Shown here in pieces: positions 15,408 to 24,587 of a stretch of DNA of 64,000 nt (positions within the stretch are counted from its first letter, which is position 1; the number at the start of each line of letters is the position of its first letter). Both the position numbers and the translations under genes were made by a program. The notes below the pieces were generated by a model. That model saw nothing but the letters and a program-made list of their open reading frames with translations. It ran no database searches and was not told the origin of the DNA. Location of the stretch: NCBI RefSeq assembly GCF_027359925.1, contig NZ_CP114767.1, positions 744,001-808,000 of the forward strand. The letters run 5' to 3'. This DNA comes from Hymenobacter canadensis. Its GTDB lineage: Bacteria; Bacteroidota; Bacteroidia; Cytophagales; Hymenobacteraceae.

Positions 15408-16700
15408 ATGAAGACTCTTTTAATGTCTGTTCTACTCGTGTTTCGGTCTCTGTGGGCGTGTGCCGTGCCCAACGACCCTCAGGCGCCGGTAGGCATTGTA
15501 GGAACCGTGCGCTCGGCCGACAATCAGCTGCTGGCCAAGGCCTCCGTGGTAGTGGTGTACGTGCCTACCGGCAAGCGGCACACCACTACCACCGATGCCG
15601 CCGGCAATTTTGCCGTGACTGAGCTAGCCGTGGGCGGCCCGTACACCGTGCAGGTCAGCCAGCCCAACTACCAGCCGGAAATCGTGAATGACGTGTTTCT
15701 GCTGACGGGCAAAACTGCCAACGGAACCTTCGTGCTGCATCCCACTGCTGATAAAGCGGTAGCCAACACGCGCAAAAAATCCGGCAAGGAAAAGCTGGCT
15801 ACCGGAGCCGATGCCGGCCCGGCACTGCTGGCCTCGGCCGGTGGGCAGGCCGTGGCAGCCGTGCCTACGCGCTACCATCTCACCTACATTCAGCAGTGCC
15901 GCATCATTCCGTCAGGCACCGGGCCGGCCATGGCTTCTGCCCAGCCAATGGCCGCCGGCCAGCCAGCCGGCACCCGGCCCGTAACTGCAGCGACCGTAAC
16001 CGCCGCGCCCGTCCCGGCCCGAATGGCCTCTGCAGTTCCGACTCCGGCACCCACTGCTGCAATGGCACCTGCGACTCCTGCACCTGCTAATAGCAAGGCT
16101 GCAATGATCAGTGCTCCGGCGGCGCGGCCGGCGTTTCGGCCCGGCAGCCGTTCGCCCAAAACGATTGAAGCGCCGGCCATTGGCGGGCACTACGATGCCG
16201 CGTCGGGCAATTATATCTATGACACCGGTACTCCGACGACGCTGCAGCTAACCAACGGCCGCAAGCTGAGTGGCGTGGGTGTCAACTCGATTGAAACTAA
16301 GCTACATCAATTCATTGCTGACCCGAAGCAGCAGATAGACACTGTAGACCGTACCAAAGGCTGGATGAGCTTCGACCGGGTGTACTTTGAAACCGGCAAG
16401 GCTACCCTCACCAAGGAGTCGATGCAGCAGCTCAAAAACATTGCGCTCCTGTTGCAGAGCTACCCCCAGACCCGCATCAAGCTGGGCGGCTACACCGACA
16501 GCGTGGGCGCTTACCAGATGAACCGGCAGCTTAGCGAGGCGCGCGCCCGCACTGCCTGGGCCGCGCTGGTAGAGCTGGGCGTGAGCCCCGCGCGCCTGGA
16601 AGCCCGCGGCTACGGCTCCAACTATCCTATCGCCTCCAACACCACCCCCGCCGGCCGCGCCATGAACCGCCGCCTGAGTGTGCGGGTAATCAATAAATAG
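15408..16700 (+). CDS. OmpA-family protein with regulatory-like and Pro/Ala-rich domains
   Basis: 430 residues. Signal peptide to about residue 20; a carboxypeptidase regulatory-like beta domain (about 25-105: GIVGTVRSADNQLLAKASVVV, TDAAGNFAVTELAVGG); a long Ala/Pro/Val-rich linker (about 170-245); then a peptidoglycan-binding OmpA domain (about 320-430) with FETGKATLTKESMQQL, GGYTDSVGAYQMNRQLSEARA and GYGSNYPI. It probably links the outer membrane or periplasm to the cell wall. The AT-rich upstream region (about 15300-15375) is likely its promoter. Confidence 0.9.
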   Translation: MKTLLMSVLLVFRSLWACAVPNDPQAPVGIVGTVRSADNQLLAKASVVVVYVPTGKRHTTTTDAAGNFAVTELAVGGPYTVQVSQPNYQPEIVNDVFLLTGKTANGTFVLHPTADKAVANTRKKSGKEKLATGADAGPALLASAGGQAVAAVPTRYHLTYIQQCRIIPSGTGPAMASAQPMAAGQPAGTRPVTAATVTAAPVPARMASAVPTPAPTAAMAPATPAPANSKAAMISAPAARPAFRPGSRSPKTIEAPAIGGHYDAASGNYIYDTGTPTTLQLTNGRKLSGVGVNSIETKLHQFIADPKQQIDTVDRTKGWMSFDRVYFETGKATLTKESMQQLKNIALLLQSYPQTRIKLGGYTDSVGAYQMNRQLSEARARTAWAALVELGVSPARLEARGYGSNYPIASNTTPAGRAMNRRLSVRVINK

Positions 16701-16754
16701 CCGCTTTCGAAGCCGCACCACAGTATAATTGGCTTGATAGCCAGAGGATAAGCG

Positions 16755-16806
16755 AAGAGCGGGAAAGTGTTAGCGAATTTTCGCTGGCGCTTTCCCGCTC
16801 TTTCTG
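16755..16806 (+). terminator. Terminator after OmpA-family gene
   Basis: Inverted repeat AGAGCGGGAAAG.../CTTTCCCGCTCT with an inner TTAGCG/CGCTGG part, followed by TTTCT. A TAGCTTG box follows within 10 nt and may start the pyruvate carboxylase transcript. Confidence 0.7.
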
Positions 16807-16854
16807 TAGCTTGCCATCCACATTTGGTTCCCTCCCTAAATTCCGTTTTCCAAG

Positions 16855-19800
16855 ATGAACATCCGCAAACTGCTGGTCGCCAACCGGGGCGAAATTGCGA
16901 TTCGCGTGCTGCGCGCCGCCACCGAGCTGGGCATTCAGACCGTGGCCATCTACACCTACGAAGACCGCTACTCGCTGCACCGCTACAAGGCCGACGAAGC
17001 CTACCAGGTGGGCCGCGACGACGAGCCGCTCAAGCCTTATCTGGATATTGAAGGCATCATCCGGACGGCCAAAGAAAACGGGGCCAACGCCATCCATCCC
17101 GGCTATGGCTTCCTGAGCGAAAACGCTACCCTGGCCCGGCGCTGCGGCGAGGAAGGCCTCATCTTCGTAGGGCCCCGGCCCGAGGTGATGGAAGCCCTCG
17201 GCGACAAGGTAGCGGCCAAAAAAGTGGCCGTAGCCTGCCAGGTTCCCATTATTGAGAGCAGCGAGGCCGACCTGATAGATGCCGAAACGGCCATCTCGGA
17301 AGCCCACCGTATTGGCTACCCCGTGATGCTGAAGGCGGCCAGCGGCGGCGGCGGCCGCGGCATGCGTATCATCCGCGACGACGAGCAGATGGAGCGCGGC
17401 TTCTTCGAGGCCCGCAACGAAGCCCTCAAGGCCTTCGGCGACGACACCGTGTTTTTGGAGAAGTTCGTGGAGCAGCCCAAGCACATCGAGGTGCAGCTGG
17501 TGGCCGACAACTACGGCGGCCTCACGCACCTGTATGAGCGCGACTGCTCGGTGCAGCGCCGCTACCAGAAAGTAGTGGAAGTGGCGCCCTCGCTGAACCT
17601 GCCCGACCACATGCGCCACCTCTTATATGAGTATGCGTTGCGCCTAGGCCGGGCCGTGAACTACAACAACGTGGGCACCGTGGAATTCTTGGTGAACCCC
17701 GAGCACGACCGGATTTACTTCATCGAGGTGAACCCCCGCATTCAGGTGGAGCACACCGTGACGGAGATGATTACGGGCATCGACCTGATTAAAACCCAGC
17801 TCCACATTGCCGACGGCCGCCGCCTCACCGACCCCGAAATCGGACTGGGGCCCGACGTGAAGCCGCTGAAAATCGGGGTGGCTATTCAGTGCCGCATCAC
17901 TACCGAAGACCCCACCAAAGACTTCAAGCCCGATTACGGCACCATCACGGCCTACCGCTCGGCGGGCGGCTTCGGCATTCGGCTGGATCAGGGCTCGGTG
18001 TACACCGGCGTGAAAGTGTCGCCGTTCTTTGATTCCTTGCTGGTGAAGGTGTCGACGCATGCGCCCAGCTTGGCTGATGCGGCCCAGAAAATGGCCCGCA
18101 CCCTCGACGAGTTTCGGGTGAGGGGCGTGAGCACCAACATCCAGTTTCTGCAGAACATCATTGCCCACCCGGTCTTCATGGCCGGCGAGGCCAACGTGGA
18201 CTTCATCAAGGACCACCCCGAGCTGTTCAAGTTCAAGACCCGGCAGGACCGCGCCACCAAGGTGCTCAGCTTCCTCGGCGACGTGATTGTGAACGGCAAC
18301 CCCGACGTGCGCAACCTGCTGGACCCGCGCCGCGAGCTGCGCAAGCCCCGCCTGCCCGAAGCCGACCTGACCGCCACCCCGCCGCCCGGCACCAAGCAGA
18401 AGCTCACGGAGCTGGGCCCCGATGAGTTTGCTAAGTGGCTGCGTCACGACAAGCAGATCCACTACACCGACACCACCCTGCGCGACGCCCACCAGAGCCT
18501 ACTGGCCACCCGCATGCGCACTTTCGATATGCTGAAGGTGGCCGAGCGCTACGCCCGCCAGCACCCGCAGACGTTTTCGCTGGAGTGCTGGGGCGGGGCC
18601 ACGTTTGATGTGGCGCTGCGCTTCCTGCACGAAGACCCCTGGGAGCGGCTGGCCAAGCTGCGCGCCGCCGTGCCCAATATCCTGCTGCAGATGCTGATCC
18701 GTGGGGCTAACGGCGTGGGCTATAAGGCCTACCCCGACAACCTGACGGAGCGTTTCGTGCAGCAGGCCGCCGAAACTGGCATCGACGTGTTCCGCATCTT
18801 CGATTCGCTGAATTGGATGCCGGGCATGGAGGCCTGCATCAACTTCGTGCGCAACAAAACCGACCGCCTCGCCGAAGCCAGCATCTGCTACACCGGCGAC
18901 ATTCTGGACCCCAAGCGCAACCAGAAGTACAACCTCGACTACTACCTGCGCCTGGCCCGCCAGATTGAGGACGCCGGCGCCCATATTCTGTGCATCAAGG
19001 ACATGGCCGGGCTGCTGAAGCCCTACGCCGCCACCGAGCTGATTACGGCCCTGCGCGACACCATCAGCCTGCCCATCCACCTGCACACCCACGACACCAG
19101 CAGCCTGCAGCCTGCCACCTACCTGAAAGCCGTGGAAGCCGGCGTGGATGTGATTGACGTGGCGCTGGGCAGCCTCTCGGGCCTCACCTCGCAGCCCAAC
19201 TTCAACTCGGTGGTGGAGATGATGCGCGGGCAGGAGCGGCACCGCGAGTACAATCAGCAATCCCTCAACGAGTTCAGCAACTACTGGGAAACCGTGCGGG
19301 AGCATTATTATCCGTTTGAGTCGGGCTTGAAGGCCGGCACCTCGGAGGTGTTCCAGCACGAAATTCCGGGCGGGCAGTATTCCAACCTGCGCCCGCAGGC
19401 GGCCTCCCTGGGCTTGCTCGACAAGTTTGAAACCGTGAAAACCACGTTTGCCGACGTCAACCAGCTGTTCGGCGACATCGTGAAGGTGACGCCCAGTTCG
19501 AAGGTGGTCGGCGACATGGCCCTGTTCCTGGTCAGCAACAACCTCACCACCCGCGACGTGCTGGAAAAAGGCGCCACGCTCAATTTCCCCGAGTCGGTGC
19601 GGGAGCTGTTCCGCGGCGACATCGGGCAGCCCGAAGGCGGCTGGCCCCGCGACGTACAGCAGGTGATTCTGAAAGACGAAACCCCGTTCACGGACCGCCC
19701 CAATGAGCACCTGGCCCCCATTGACTTCGAGGCCGAATGGCAGAAGTTCGAGGAGAAGTTCGGGCAGCGCGGCAAGTTCACCGACGTGCTGTCGTGGCTG

Positions 19801-20304
19801 CTCTACCCCAAGGTATTCGAGCAATACTGGGGGCATCAGCAGGAATTCGGCGACGTGTCGGTGGTGCCCACGCCTGTGTTCTACTACGGCCTGCAGCCCG
19901 GCGACGAAACGCTCATCGAAATTGCCCGCGGCAAGAGCATCATCGTGAGCCTGCAGAGCATCGGGCCGGTGAATGAGGAAGGCAACCGCACCATCTTCTT
20001 CAACCTCAACGGCCAGACCCGCAACCTGGAAATCCGGGACACTTCGGTGGAAGTCAAGAAGATCCAGAACCCGAAAGCCGACAAAGCCAACCCGCGGCAG
20101 GTGGGCGCCCCGCTCCAGGGCCTGCTTTCGCGGGTGCTGGTGGAAAGCGGCCAAGAGGTGAAGCGTAACGCGCCACTGTTCATCATCGAAGCCATGAAGA
20201 TGGAAACCACCATCACTGCCCCCGATGACACTGTCGTACAAGCCGTGAGCCTCACTGAAGGCAGCCTGGTGAATGCCGATGACTTGGTGCTGACACTGGG
20301 GTAG
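16855..20304 (+). CDS. pyc: Pyruvate carboxylase
   Basis: 1149 residues, full-length single-chain enzyme that carboxylates pyruvate to oxaloacetate. Order: biotin carboxylase (1-450: NRGEIAIRVLRA, HPGYGFLSEN, SGGGGRGMR, FIEVNPRIQVEHTVTE), carboxyltransferase (about 530-830: YTDTTLRDAHQSLLATRMRT, LECWGGATFDV, IKDMAGLLKP, HLHTHDTSS), allosteric/PC tetramerisation region, and the C-terminal biotinyl domain with IEAMKMETTI (Lys near residue 1115). It refills the TCA cycle and supports gluconeogenesis. It stands alone, with a terminator after it. Confidence 0.98.
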   Translation: MNIRKLLVANRGEIAIRVLRAATELGIQTVAIYTYEDRYSLHRYKADEAYQVGRDDEPLKPYLDIEGIIRTAKENGANAIHPGYGFLSENATLARRCGEEGLIFVGPRPEVMEALGDKVAAKKVAVACQVPIIESSEADLIDAETAISEAHRIGYPVMLKAASGGGGRGMRIIRDDEQMERGFFEARNEALKAFGDDTVFLEKFVEQPKHIEVQLVADNYGGLTHLYERDCSVQRRYQKVVEVAPSLNLPDHMRHLLYEYALRLGRAVNYNNVGTVEFLVNPEHDRIYFIEVNPRIQVEHTVTEMITGIDLIKTQLHIADGRRLTDPEIGLGPDVKPLKIGVAIQCRITTEDPTKDFKPDYGTITAYRSAGGFGIRLDQGSVYTGVKVSPFFDSLLVKVSTHAPSLADAAQKMARTLDEFRVRGVSTNIQFLQNIIAHPVFMAGEANVDFIKDHPELFKFKTRQDRATKVLSFLGDVIVNGNPDVRNLLDPRRELRKPRLPEADLTATPPPGTKQKLTELGPDEFAKWLRHDKQIHYTDTTLRDAHQSLLATRMRTFDMLKVAERYARQHPQTFSLECWGGATFDVALRFLHEDPWERLAKLRAAVPNILLQMLIRGANGVGYKAYPDNLTERFVQQAAETGIDVFRIFDSLNWMPGMEACINFVRNKTDRLAEASICYTGDILDPKRNQKYNLDYYLRLARQIEDAGAHILCIKDMAGLLKPYAATELITALRDTISLPIHLHTHDTSSLQPATYLKAVEAGVDVIDVALGSLSGLTSQPNFNSVVEMMRGQERHREYNQQSLNEFSNYWETVREHYYPFESGLKAGTSEVFQHEIPGGQYSNLRPQAASLGLLDKFETVKTTFADVNQLFGDIVKVTPSSKVVGDMALFLVSNNLTTRDVLEKGATLNFPESVRELFRGDIGQPEGGWPRDVQQVILKDETPFTDRPNEHLAPIDFEAEWQKFEEKFGQRGKFTDVLSWLLYPKVFEQYWGHQQEFGDVSVVPTPVFYYGLQPGDETLIEIARGKSIIVSLQSIGPVNEEGNRTIFFNLNGQTRNLEIRDTSVEVKKIQNPKADKANPRQVGAPLQGLLSRVLVESGQEVKRNAPLFIIEAMKMETTITAPDDTVVQAVSLTEGSLVNADDLVLTLG

Positions 20305-20320
20305 GAAGTAATCTGGTAAA

Positions 20321-20372
20321 TGAAGAATGGCCATTGAATCGTCAGTTGTGACGATTCAATGGCCATTCTTCA
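20321..20372. terminator. Bidirectional terminator between pyc and META gene
   Basis: A 24 bp perfect stem (20321-20344 with 20349-20372) and a 4 nt loop, containing GAATGGCCATTGAATCGTCA. It lies exactly between two converging genes. Confidence 0.85.
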
Positions 20373-20377
20373 TTTTA

Positions 20378-20872
20378 TCACCGCAGATACACCGCGTGCA
20401 GTACCGCCGCTGGCGTAGCGCTGCCATCAGCAAACAACCGCAGGGTGTCGCCGCTGATGCGGTAGGTGCGGGTGTTTTCGAGGGCGCGCATAAAGCCGGT
20501 TTCGGTGGTGTTGCCGTCGGGGCTGGCGCAGGCCATGCGAGTGGACAGCAGGGCCCCGAACCGCAGCTGCCCTGCCGCCGCCGACTCAAACGTGCCGCGG
20601 AAACGGTTGCAGCTGCCGTTGCCCTCGGCATTGGACTCATCCTGGCGCAGTACTACGTAGGGCTCGGCGTTGGTGGGTGGCGGCACTGGCTGGCTGTTTA
20701 GCTGGCGCAGTACCCAACGGGTATTGCGCAGTGCCGCATCCGGCGTGCGGGCACCCGTCTGACCGGCTTGGCTGGTGGCCTCTGCATCAGGGGCATTGGT
20801 AGTGACAGGAGCAGCAGTTTGGCAGCCGGTGGCCAGCAGCACGGTAGCTATGAGGACCAGAGGAGTACGCAT
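20378..20872 (-). CDS. META-domain lipoprotein
   Basis: 164 residues from the ATG giving MRTPLVLIATVLLATGC; an upstream in-frame start (20881) adds only three residues. The lipobox LATGC predicts lipid attachment. The mature part has the META/HslJ-type motifs NTRWVLRQLN, GNGSCNRFRGTF, LLSTRMACASP and a C-terminal beta region. HslJ-type domains are envelope proteins linked to stress or drug tolerance; the exact role is unknown. Confidence 0.9.
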   Translation of the reverse strand: MRTPLVLIATVLLATGCQTAAPVTTNAPDAEATSQAGQTGARTPDAALRNTRWVLRQLNSQPVPPPTNAEPYVVLRQDESNAEGNGSCNRFRGTFESAAAGQLRFGALLSTRMACASPDGNTTETGFMRALENTRTYRISGDTLRLFADGSATPAAVLHAVYLR

Positions 20873-20956
20873 GGGCAGCAAGAGAATAGCGGAAGAGAGA
20901 AGAACAAAAAATTACTGTGCACCAATTCAGTTGTACACAAACCATAACAAAAGGGT

Positions 20957-20963
20957 TATTTTG
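20957..20963 (+). promoter_or_regulatory. Promoter box (TATTTTG) of M28 peptidase gene
   Basis: A TATTTTG box ends 4 nt before the ATG at 20968, which would make the transcript leaderless. Confidence 0.45.
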
Positions 20964-20967
20964 CAGT

Positions 20968-22344
20968 ATGCGAAAATTCCCCCTCTTCGTTCTGTTTCCG
21001 CTTCTGCTTGCAACATCCTCCTCGCTTTATGCTCAGAAAAAACCGGTAGCCCTTCCCGCCTCAGCCGGGGTATCGGCTGCCACGGTTGAACGGGTAGTGA
21101 AAGCCCTGGCCGCCGACGACATGCAGGGCCGGGCCACCGGCAAGCCCGGCGGGCAGAAAGCGGCCCAGTTTCTGGCCACTGAATTCCAGCGCATCGGCTT
21201 GGGAATGCTCCCCGGGCTGACGAGCTACGAGCAGGTATTTCCGGCCTATGAGTCGAAAGTGGCGGCCTTGTTTGTGACCCTCAATAATGCGCCGGTGCCC
21301 AAGGAAAAGGCGCTGCTTATTTCCTCGCAGTCTCACCTCAACTGGACTGATACCGACGAGCCCGCCACCAAAGTAGTGGTAGTGGGCCCCGACGACAAAG
21401 TGCAGCCCTACATGCGCGACATCATGCGGCCACGCGAAAACCTGGTGGTGGTACTGCACCCGGTGCACGACGAGGAGTTTCGCCGCATAGCCGGCTACGT
21501 CAGCCGGAGCGCGCCCCGCCTCGATAAAGCGGGCAATCCGTATTCCAGCCTGGTGATCATGCAGGCGCTGCCGGCGGCGGCCAAAGTCACGTTCAAGCTG
21601 GCAGCCAATACTACCACGCGCACGGTAGAAATCCGCAACATTGTGGGCGTGCTGCCCGGTAAGGATTCGGCGCGCAGCAAGGAGCAGGTGGTGTTTTCGG
21701 CGCACTACGACCACATCGGGCTGCTACCGGCCGTGGCCGGCGACTCCATTGCCAACGGGGCCGACGATGATGCCAGCGGCACGGCCGCCGTGGTGGCGCT
21801 GGCCGAGCATTTCAAGAAGAAGAACAGCAATGCCCGCACGCTGGTGTTCGTGGCCTTCACGGCCGAAGAAATCGGCGGCTTTGGCTCCACGTATTTCTCG
21901 CGGCAGCTGGATCCGGATAAGGTGGTGGCCATGTTCAACATTGAGATGATTGGCAAGCCAGCCAAGTTCGGCCCCAATACGGCCTTCATCACGGGCTTCG
22001 ACAAATCGGACTTCGGGGCGATGCTGCAGACCAATGTCAAGGGCACCCTGTTTCGCTTCGAGCCCGACCCGTATCCCGAGCAGAACCTGTTCTACCGTTC
22101 CGACAATGCCACGCTGGCCCGGCTGGGCGTGCCCGCGCACAGCATCAGCACAGACCAGATTCCGACCGATAAGCTCTACCATTCCGTGGACGACGAGGTG
22201 CAGAGCCTGGATCTGCCGAACATGACGGCCGTGATAACGGCCGTGGCCCGCGGGGCCGCGGGCATCATTGCGGGCCAGCAAACGCCCACGCGTATTGCGC
22301 CGGAAGCACCGAAGCCGGCCCCGTCCACCGGAGGCAGTAAATAA
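20968..22344 (+). CDS. M28-family zinc aminopeptidase, exported
   Basis: 458 residues from the ATG at 20968, chosen because it opens the signal peptide MRKFPLFVLFPLLLATSSSL; the upstream in-frame Met would precede the promoter box. The zinc-ligand motifs of M28 are present: His in FSAHYDHIG, Asp in NGADDDASGTAAV, Glu-Glu in FTAEEIGG, later Asp in KSDFG or SDNATLARLG, and His in YHSVDDE. It probably removes N-terminal residues from peptides in the periplasm or outside the cell. The C-terminus is Pro/Ala-rich. Confidence 0.93.
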   Translation: MRKFPLFVLFPLLLATSSSLYAQKKPVALPASAGVSAATVERVVKALAADDMQGRATGKPGGQKAAQFLATEFQRIGLGMLPGLTSYEQVFPAYESKVAALFVTLNNAPVPKEKALLISSQSHLNWTDTDEPATKVVVVGPDDKVQPYMRDIMRPRENLVVVLHPVHDEEFRRIAGYVSRSAPRLDKAGNPYSSLVIMQALPAAAKVTFKLAANTTTRTVEIRNIVGVLPGKDSARSKEQVVFSAHYDHIGLLPAVAGDSIANGADDDASGTAAVVALAEHFKKKNSNARTLVFVAFTAEEIGGFGSTYFSRQLDPDKVVAMFNIEMIGKPAKFGPNTAFITGFDKSDFGAMLQTNVKGTLFRFEPDPYPEQNLFYRSDNATLARLGVPAHSISTDQIPTDKLYHSVDDEVQSLDLPNMTAVITAVARGAAGIIAGQQTPTRIAPEAPKPAPSTGGSK

Positions 22345-22379
22345 TAGTCGGGCCTGAATTGCTAAGACAGATAATAAAA

Positions 22380-22412
22380 AAAAACACCCTGCAGGCTGCC
22401 TGCAGGGTGTTT
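22380..22412. terminator. Bidirectional terminator
   Basis: Stem ACACCCTGCAGG/CCTGCAGGGTGT flanked by A and T runs, between the M28 peptidase gene (plus) and the next minus-strand gene. Confidence 0.85.
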
Positions 22413-22594
22413 GCGTTCAGAAGAAAAGGGGTAGCGGCTGGCGAATAATGTGCAAGGTGTGTAAGCAGGTATACTACTACCGCTGGCGTCAGCAGAAGTC
22501 GGTAGTAGATCTTCAAATCTACCAGCTGGCGATGCCCTGTACAATCACATGATGATGTGATATAGGAAAGGCTGATGAAGCACCAATCGACTGG

Positions 22595-23446
22595 CTAATG
22601 GGGCAGGCGTACGCTCAGACCACCGCCCACGTAGGGGCCGGCCGGGGCATAAGTGCTGGTGCCGGGGCCGCCGCCGGCCGTCACGTCGAGGCGCAGGTTG
22701 GGCGCGGGGCGCCAGTAGAGGCCGCCGGTGAGGCCGGGTTTCCAGCTGGCGGTTTTCTGCCAGGTGGTATACGTCTCGGCGAAAAACCCAAAATTCTCCC
22801 CCAGCGGGCCGTTGAGTGCCACCGTGCCCAGGTACTGGCCCCGGCTGGTGTCGGCCGCCCTGAAGCCGCGCTGCCTGAAGCCCAGGTTGGCTTCCAGCCC
22901 GAACCGCTCCCCCAATTGCTGCGACACCAGCAGGCGGGCCGCCGGCTCGTACACCTTGTCGGCAAAAGAAGCATCTCCGGTGCCGGGCAGCGTCAGCTCG
23001 GCAAGCACCGACACCTGCGAGCGGGTATCCTGGTTGGAGGAAGCCAGCATTTTGGCGCCTACCGTGAGGGGCGCGAAGCCACCCGGCCGGCTAACTACCG
23101 CACTGCCACCCTCGGTGGCCGGCAACGGCGTGGGCCCTTGCGGCAGGTAGTGCTGCTGCACCCGCAGCTCCATCAGCCCGAAGAAACCCACGCGCAACAA
23201 GCCCTGCGAAAACGAGCGAGGTGCCCCTATGGCCGGTTTCAACTGCCCCTGCGTGCCCAAATCCACCTGCACCTGCCCGGGGCGGAGCATGCTGGTCGTT
23301 ACGGTTTGGCCGGGGCGGTCGGGGCGAATGTTGCGGATGAAGGGCGTTTCGGTATTGCCGACGCCAGGGTCGATAGTTTGGGCCAGGGTGCAGGCGGGGG
23401 CCGCGAGCAAAAGCCCGCCAGCGGTCAGCAGAGTGGTCGTGCGCAT
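22595..23446 (-). CDS. Outer-membrane transporter-like protein (MetA-pathway phenol degradation type)
   Basis: 283 residues from MRTTTLLTAGGLLLAAP, a signal peptide; an earlier in-frame ATG (23491) is less likely. The mature start NIRPDRPGQT and repeated amphipathic beta strands ending in VGGGLSVRL fit the phenol_MetA_deg-like beta-barrel family that occurs widely in Bacteroidota. The substrate is unknown, and no degradation genes are adjacent. Confidence 0.78.
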   Translation of the reverse strand: MRTTTLLTAGGLLLAAPACTLAQTIDPGVGNTETPFIRNIRPDRPGQTVTTSMLRPGQVQVDLGTQGQLKPAIGAPRSFSQGLLRVGFFGLMELRVQQHYLPQGPTPLPATEGGSAVVSRPGGFAPLTVGAKMLASSNQDTRSQVSVLAELTLPGTGDASFADKVYEPAARLLVSQQLGERFGLEANLGFRQRGFRAADTSRGQYLGTVALNGPLGENFGFFAETYTTWQKTASWKPGLTGGLYWRPAPNLRLDVTAGGGPGTSTYAPAGPYVGGGLSVRLPH

Positions 23447-23620
23447 GCCTCCCGACACCCTCAGACCCCGGAAAGTTCGCCGGGAAAGCACTAACCGATT
23501 GGCTGGCCGCCGTTTTCGGTGCAGAGTCCAAGCCGGCCGCGGCAGGTTGCCATTTGGAGCGAAGCGGCGCTATATAGGGAAGCTGCTGCCGGTGGCGTTT
23601 CGTAGGATCTGGCCGGAGCC

Positions 23621-24526
23621 TCAGGCCTGCCGTTCCAGCGCGGCCCGGTCCCAGCCGGCCAGGGTGGCCCCGGCGGTGTAGGTGCTGTCCAGGAATTCCC
23701 GGAGGGCGGCGGCGGGGTCGGAGGCAGTGCGTACAGCCTCGTAGGGCAGCAGGAATTCGCTTAGCTCCGGGCTGTAGTAGGCGGCGGCTGGCTGCACCTG
23801 GGCCTCGGCAAAACCGGCCGGGGCCGGGGCGGTATAGGCGTAGAATGCGGCTTCCTGGCCGTTGCCGCCGGGCCAGAAGCCGTGGCTGATGACCTCGTGG
23901 GAGTACGCCTCGCGGGTGATGCCGTCGGCGTCGGCGCGGGGCGGGGCCAGGCGGCCGGAAAAGCGCGTCACGGCCAGATCAAACGAACCCCAGAAGAAAT
24001 GCACCGGGCTGCACTTGCCGATGAACTCGGCCCGAAACTGCTCCAGCACCGGCGTAATGAGGGTGAGGGCGTGCCAGAAGCGCTGGGCCGCCTCGGGGTC
24101 GTAGCTGGCGTGCTGCTCGTCCTCAGCAAACGGAACCGGGTTTTCGATTTCCACCGGCACCGGCCAGATGTGCACCGTAATGCCCAACTCGGCCAGCATC
24201 CGCAGCACTTCGTGGTAGAACACGGCCACGGAGCGAGGCTGCAGGGCCAGTTGCCGCTCGGCTCCGTCGCTGCACCGGATGATGAGCTGGTGGTCGAGGA
24301 AGTCGAAGTCAATCTGAAAGCTGCGGCCTTCGTAGGGCATGGCCGAGGTGGTGAGGCCTCGGGCCGTGACGTAGAGCGGCACGTTCCAGAAATGGTTGAC
24401 GAGTGGGGTGCTGGCCATCCGGATTTTGCCCACCACCTGCGTGTACATGTGCAACGTGGCGAGCGTATCGGACCAGGCGGCTAGGGGAAGGGTGGGCCAG
24501 GAAGTGGCGGAGGCAGGAGTAGGCAT
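23621..24526 (-). CDS. DUF5996 family protein
   Basis: 301 residues from MPTPASATSW; a longer frame to 24700 would overlap the divergent esterase gene and is rejected. Diagnostic segments: WNVPLYVTARGLTTSAMPY, FDFLDHQLIIR, VPFAEDEQHASYDPEAAQ, SPVHFFWGSFDLAVTRFSGR and HEVISHGFWPGG. The conserved His/Asp/Ser residues suggest an enzyme-like fold, but the function is not known. It is divergent from the esterase gene, with 61 bp between the start codons. Confidence 0.85.
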   Translation of the reverse strand: MPTPASATSWPTLPLAAWSDTLATLHMYTQVVGKIRMASTPLVNHFWNVPLYVTARGLTTSAMPYEGRSFQIDFDFLDHQLIIRCSDGAERQLALQPRSVAVFYHEVLRMLAELGITVHIWPVPVEIENPVPFAEDEQHASYDPEAAQRFWHALTLITPVLEQFRAEFIGKCSPVHFFWGSFDLAVTRFSGRLAPPRADADGITREAYSHEVISHGFWPGGNGQEAAFYAYTAPAPAGFAEAQVQPAAAYYSPELSEFLLPYEAVRTASDPAAALREFLDSTYTAGATLAGWDRAALERQA

Positions 24527-24587
24527 GGGCGGCGGGGTTAGGAAGGAATCCGTACTTTCCGGCAAAAGACAAACCGTTCCTGAAAGT

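Noticed and set aside
18499..20334. 611-codon open frame opposite pyruvate carboxylase
   Set aside because: It is the antisense of a well-supported gene, has no family motif, and is explained by GC-rich third positions. The same applies to long frames opposite the ABC gene (45562-47094), the histidine kinase (54010-55527), AsmA (57833-59335) and hemL (41675-42724).
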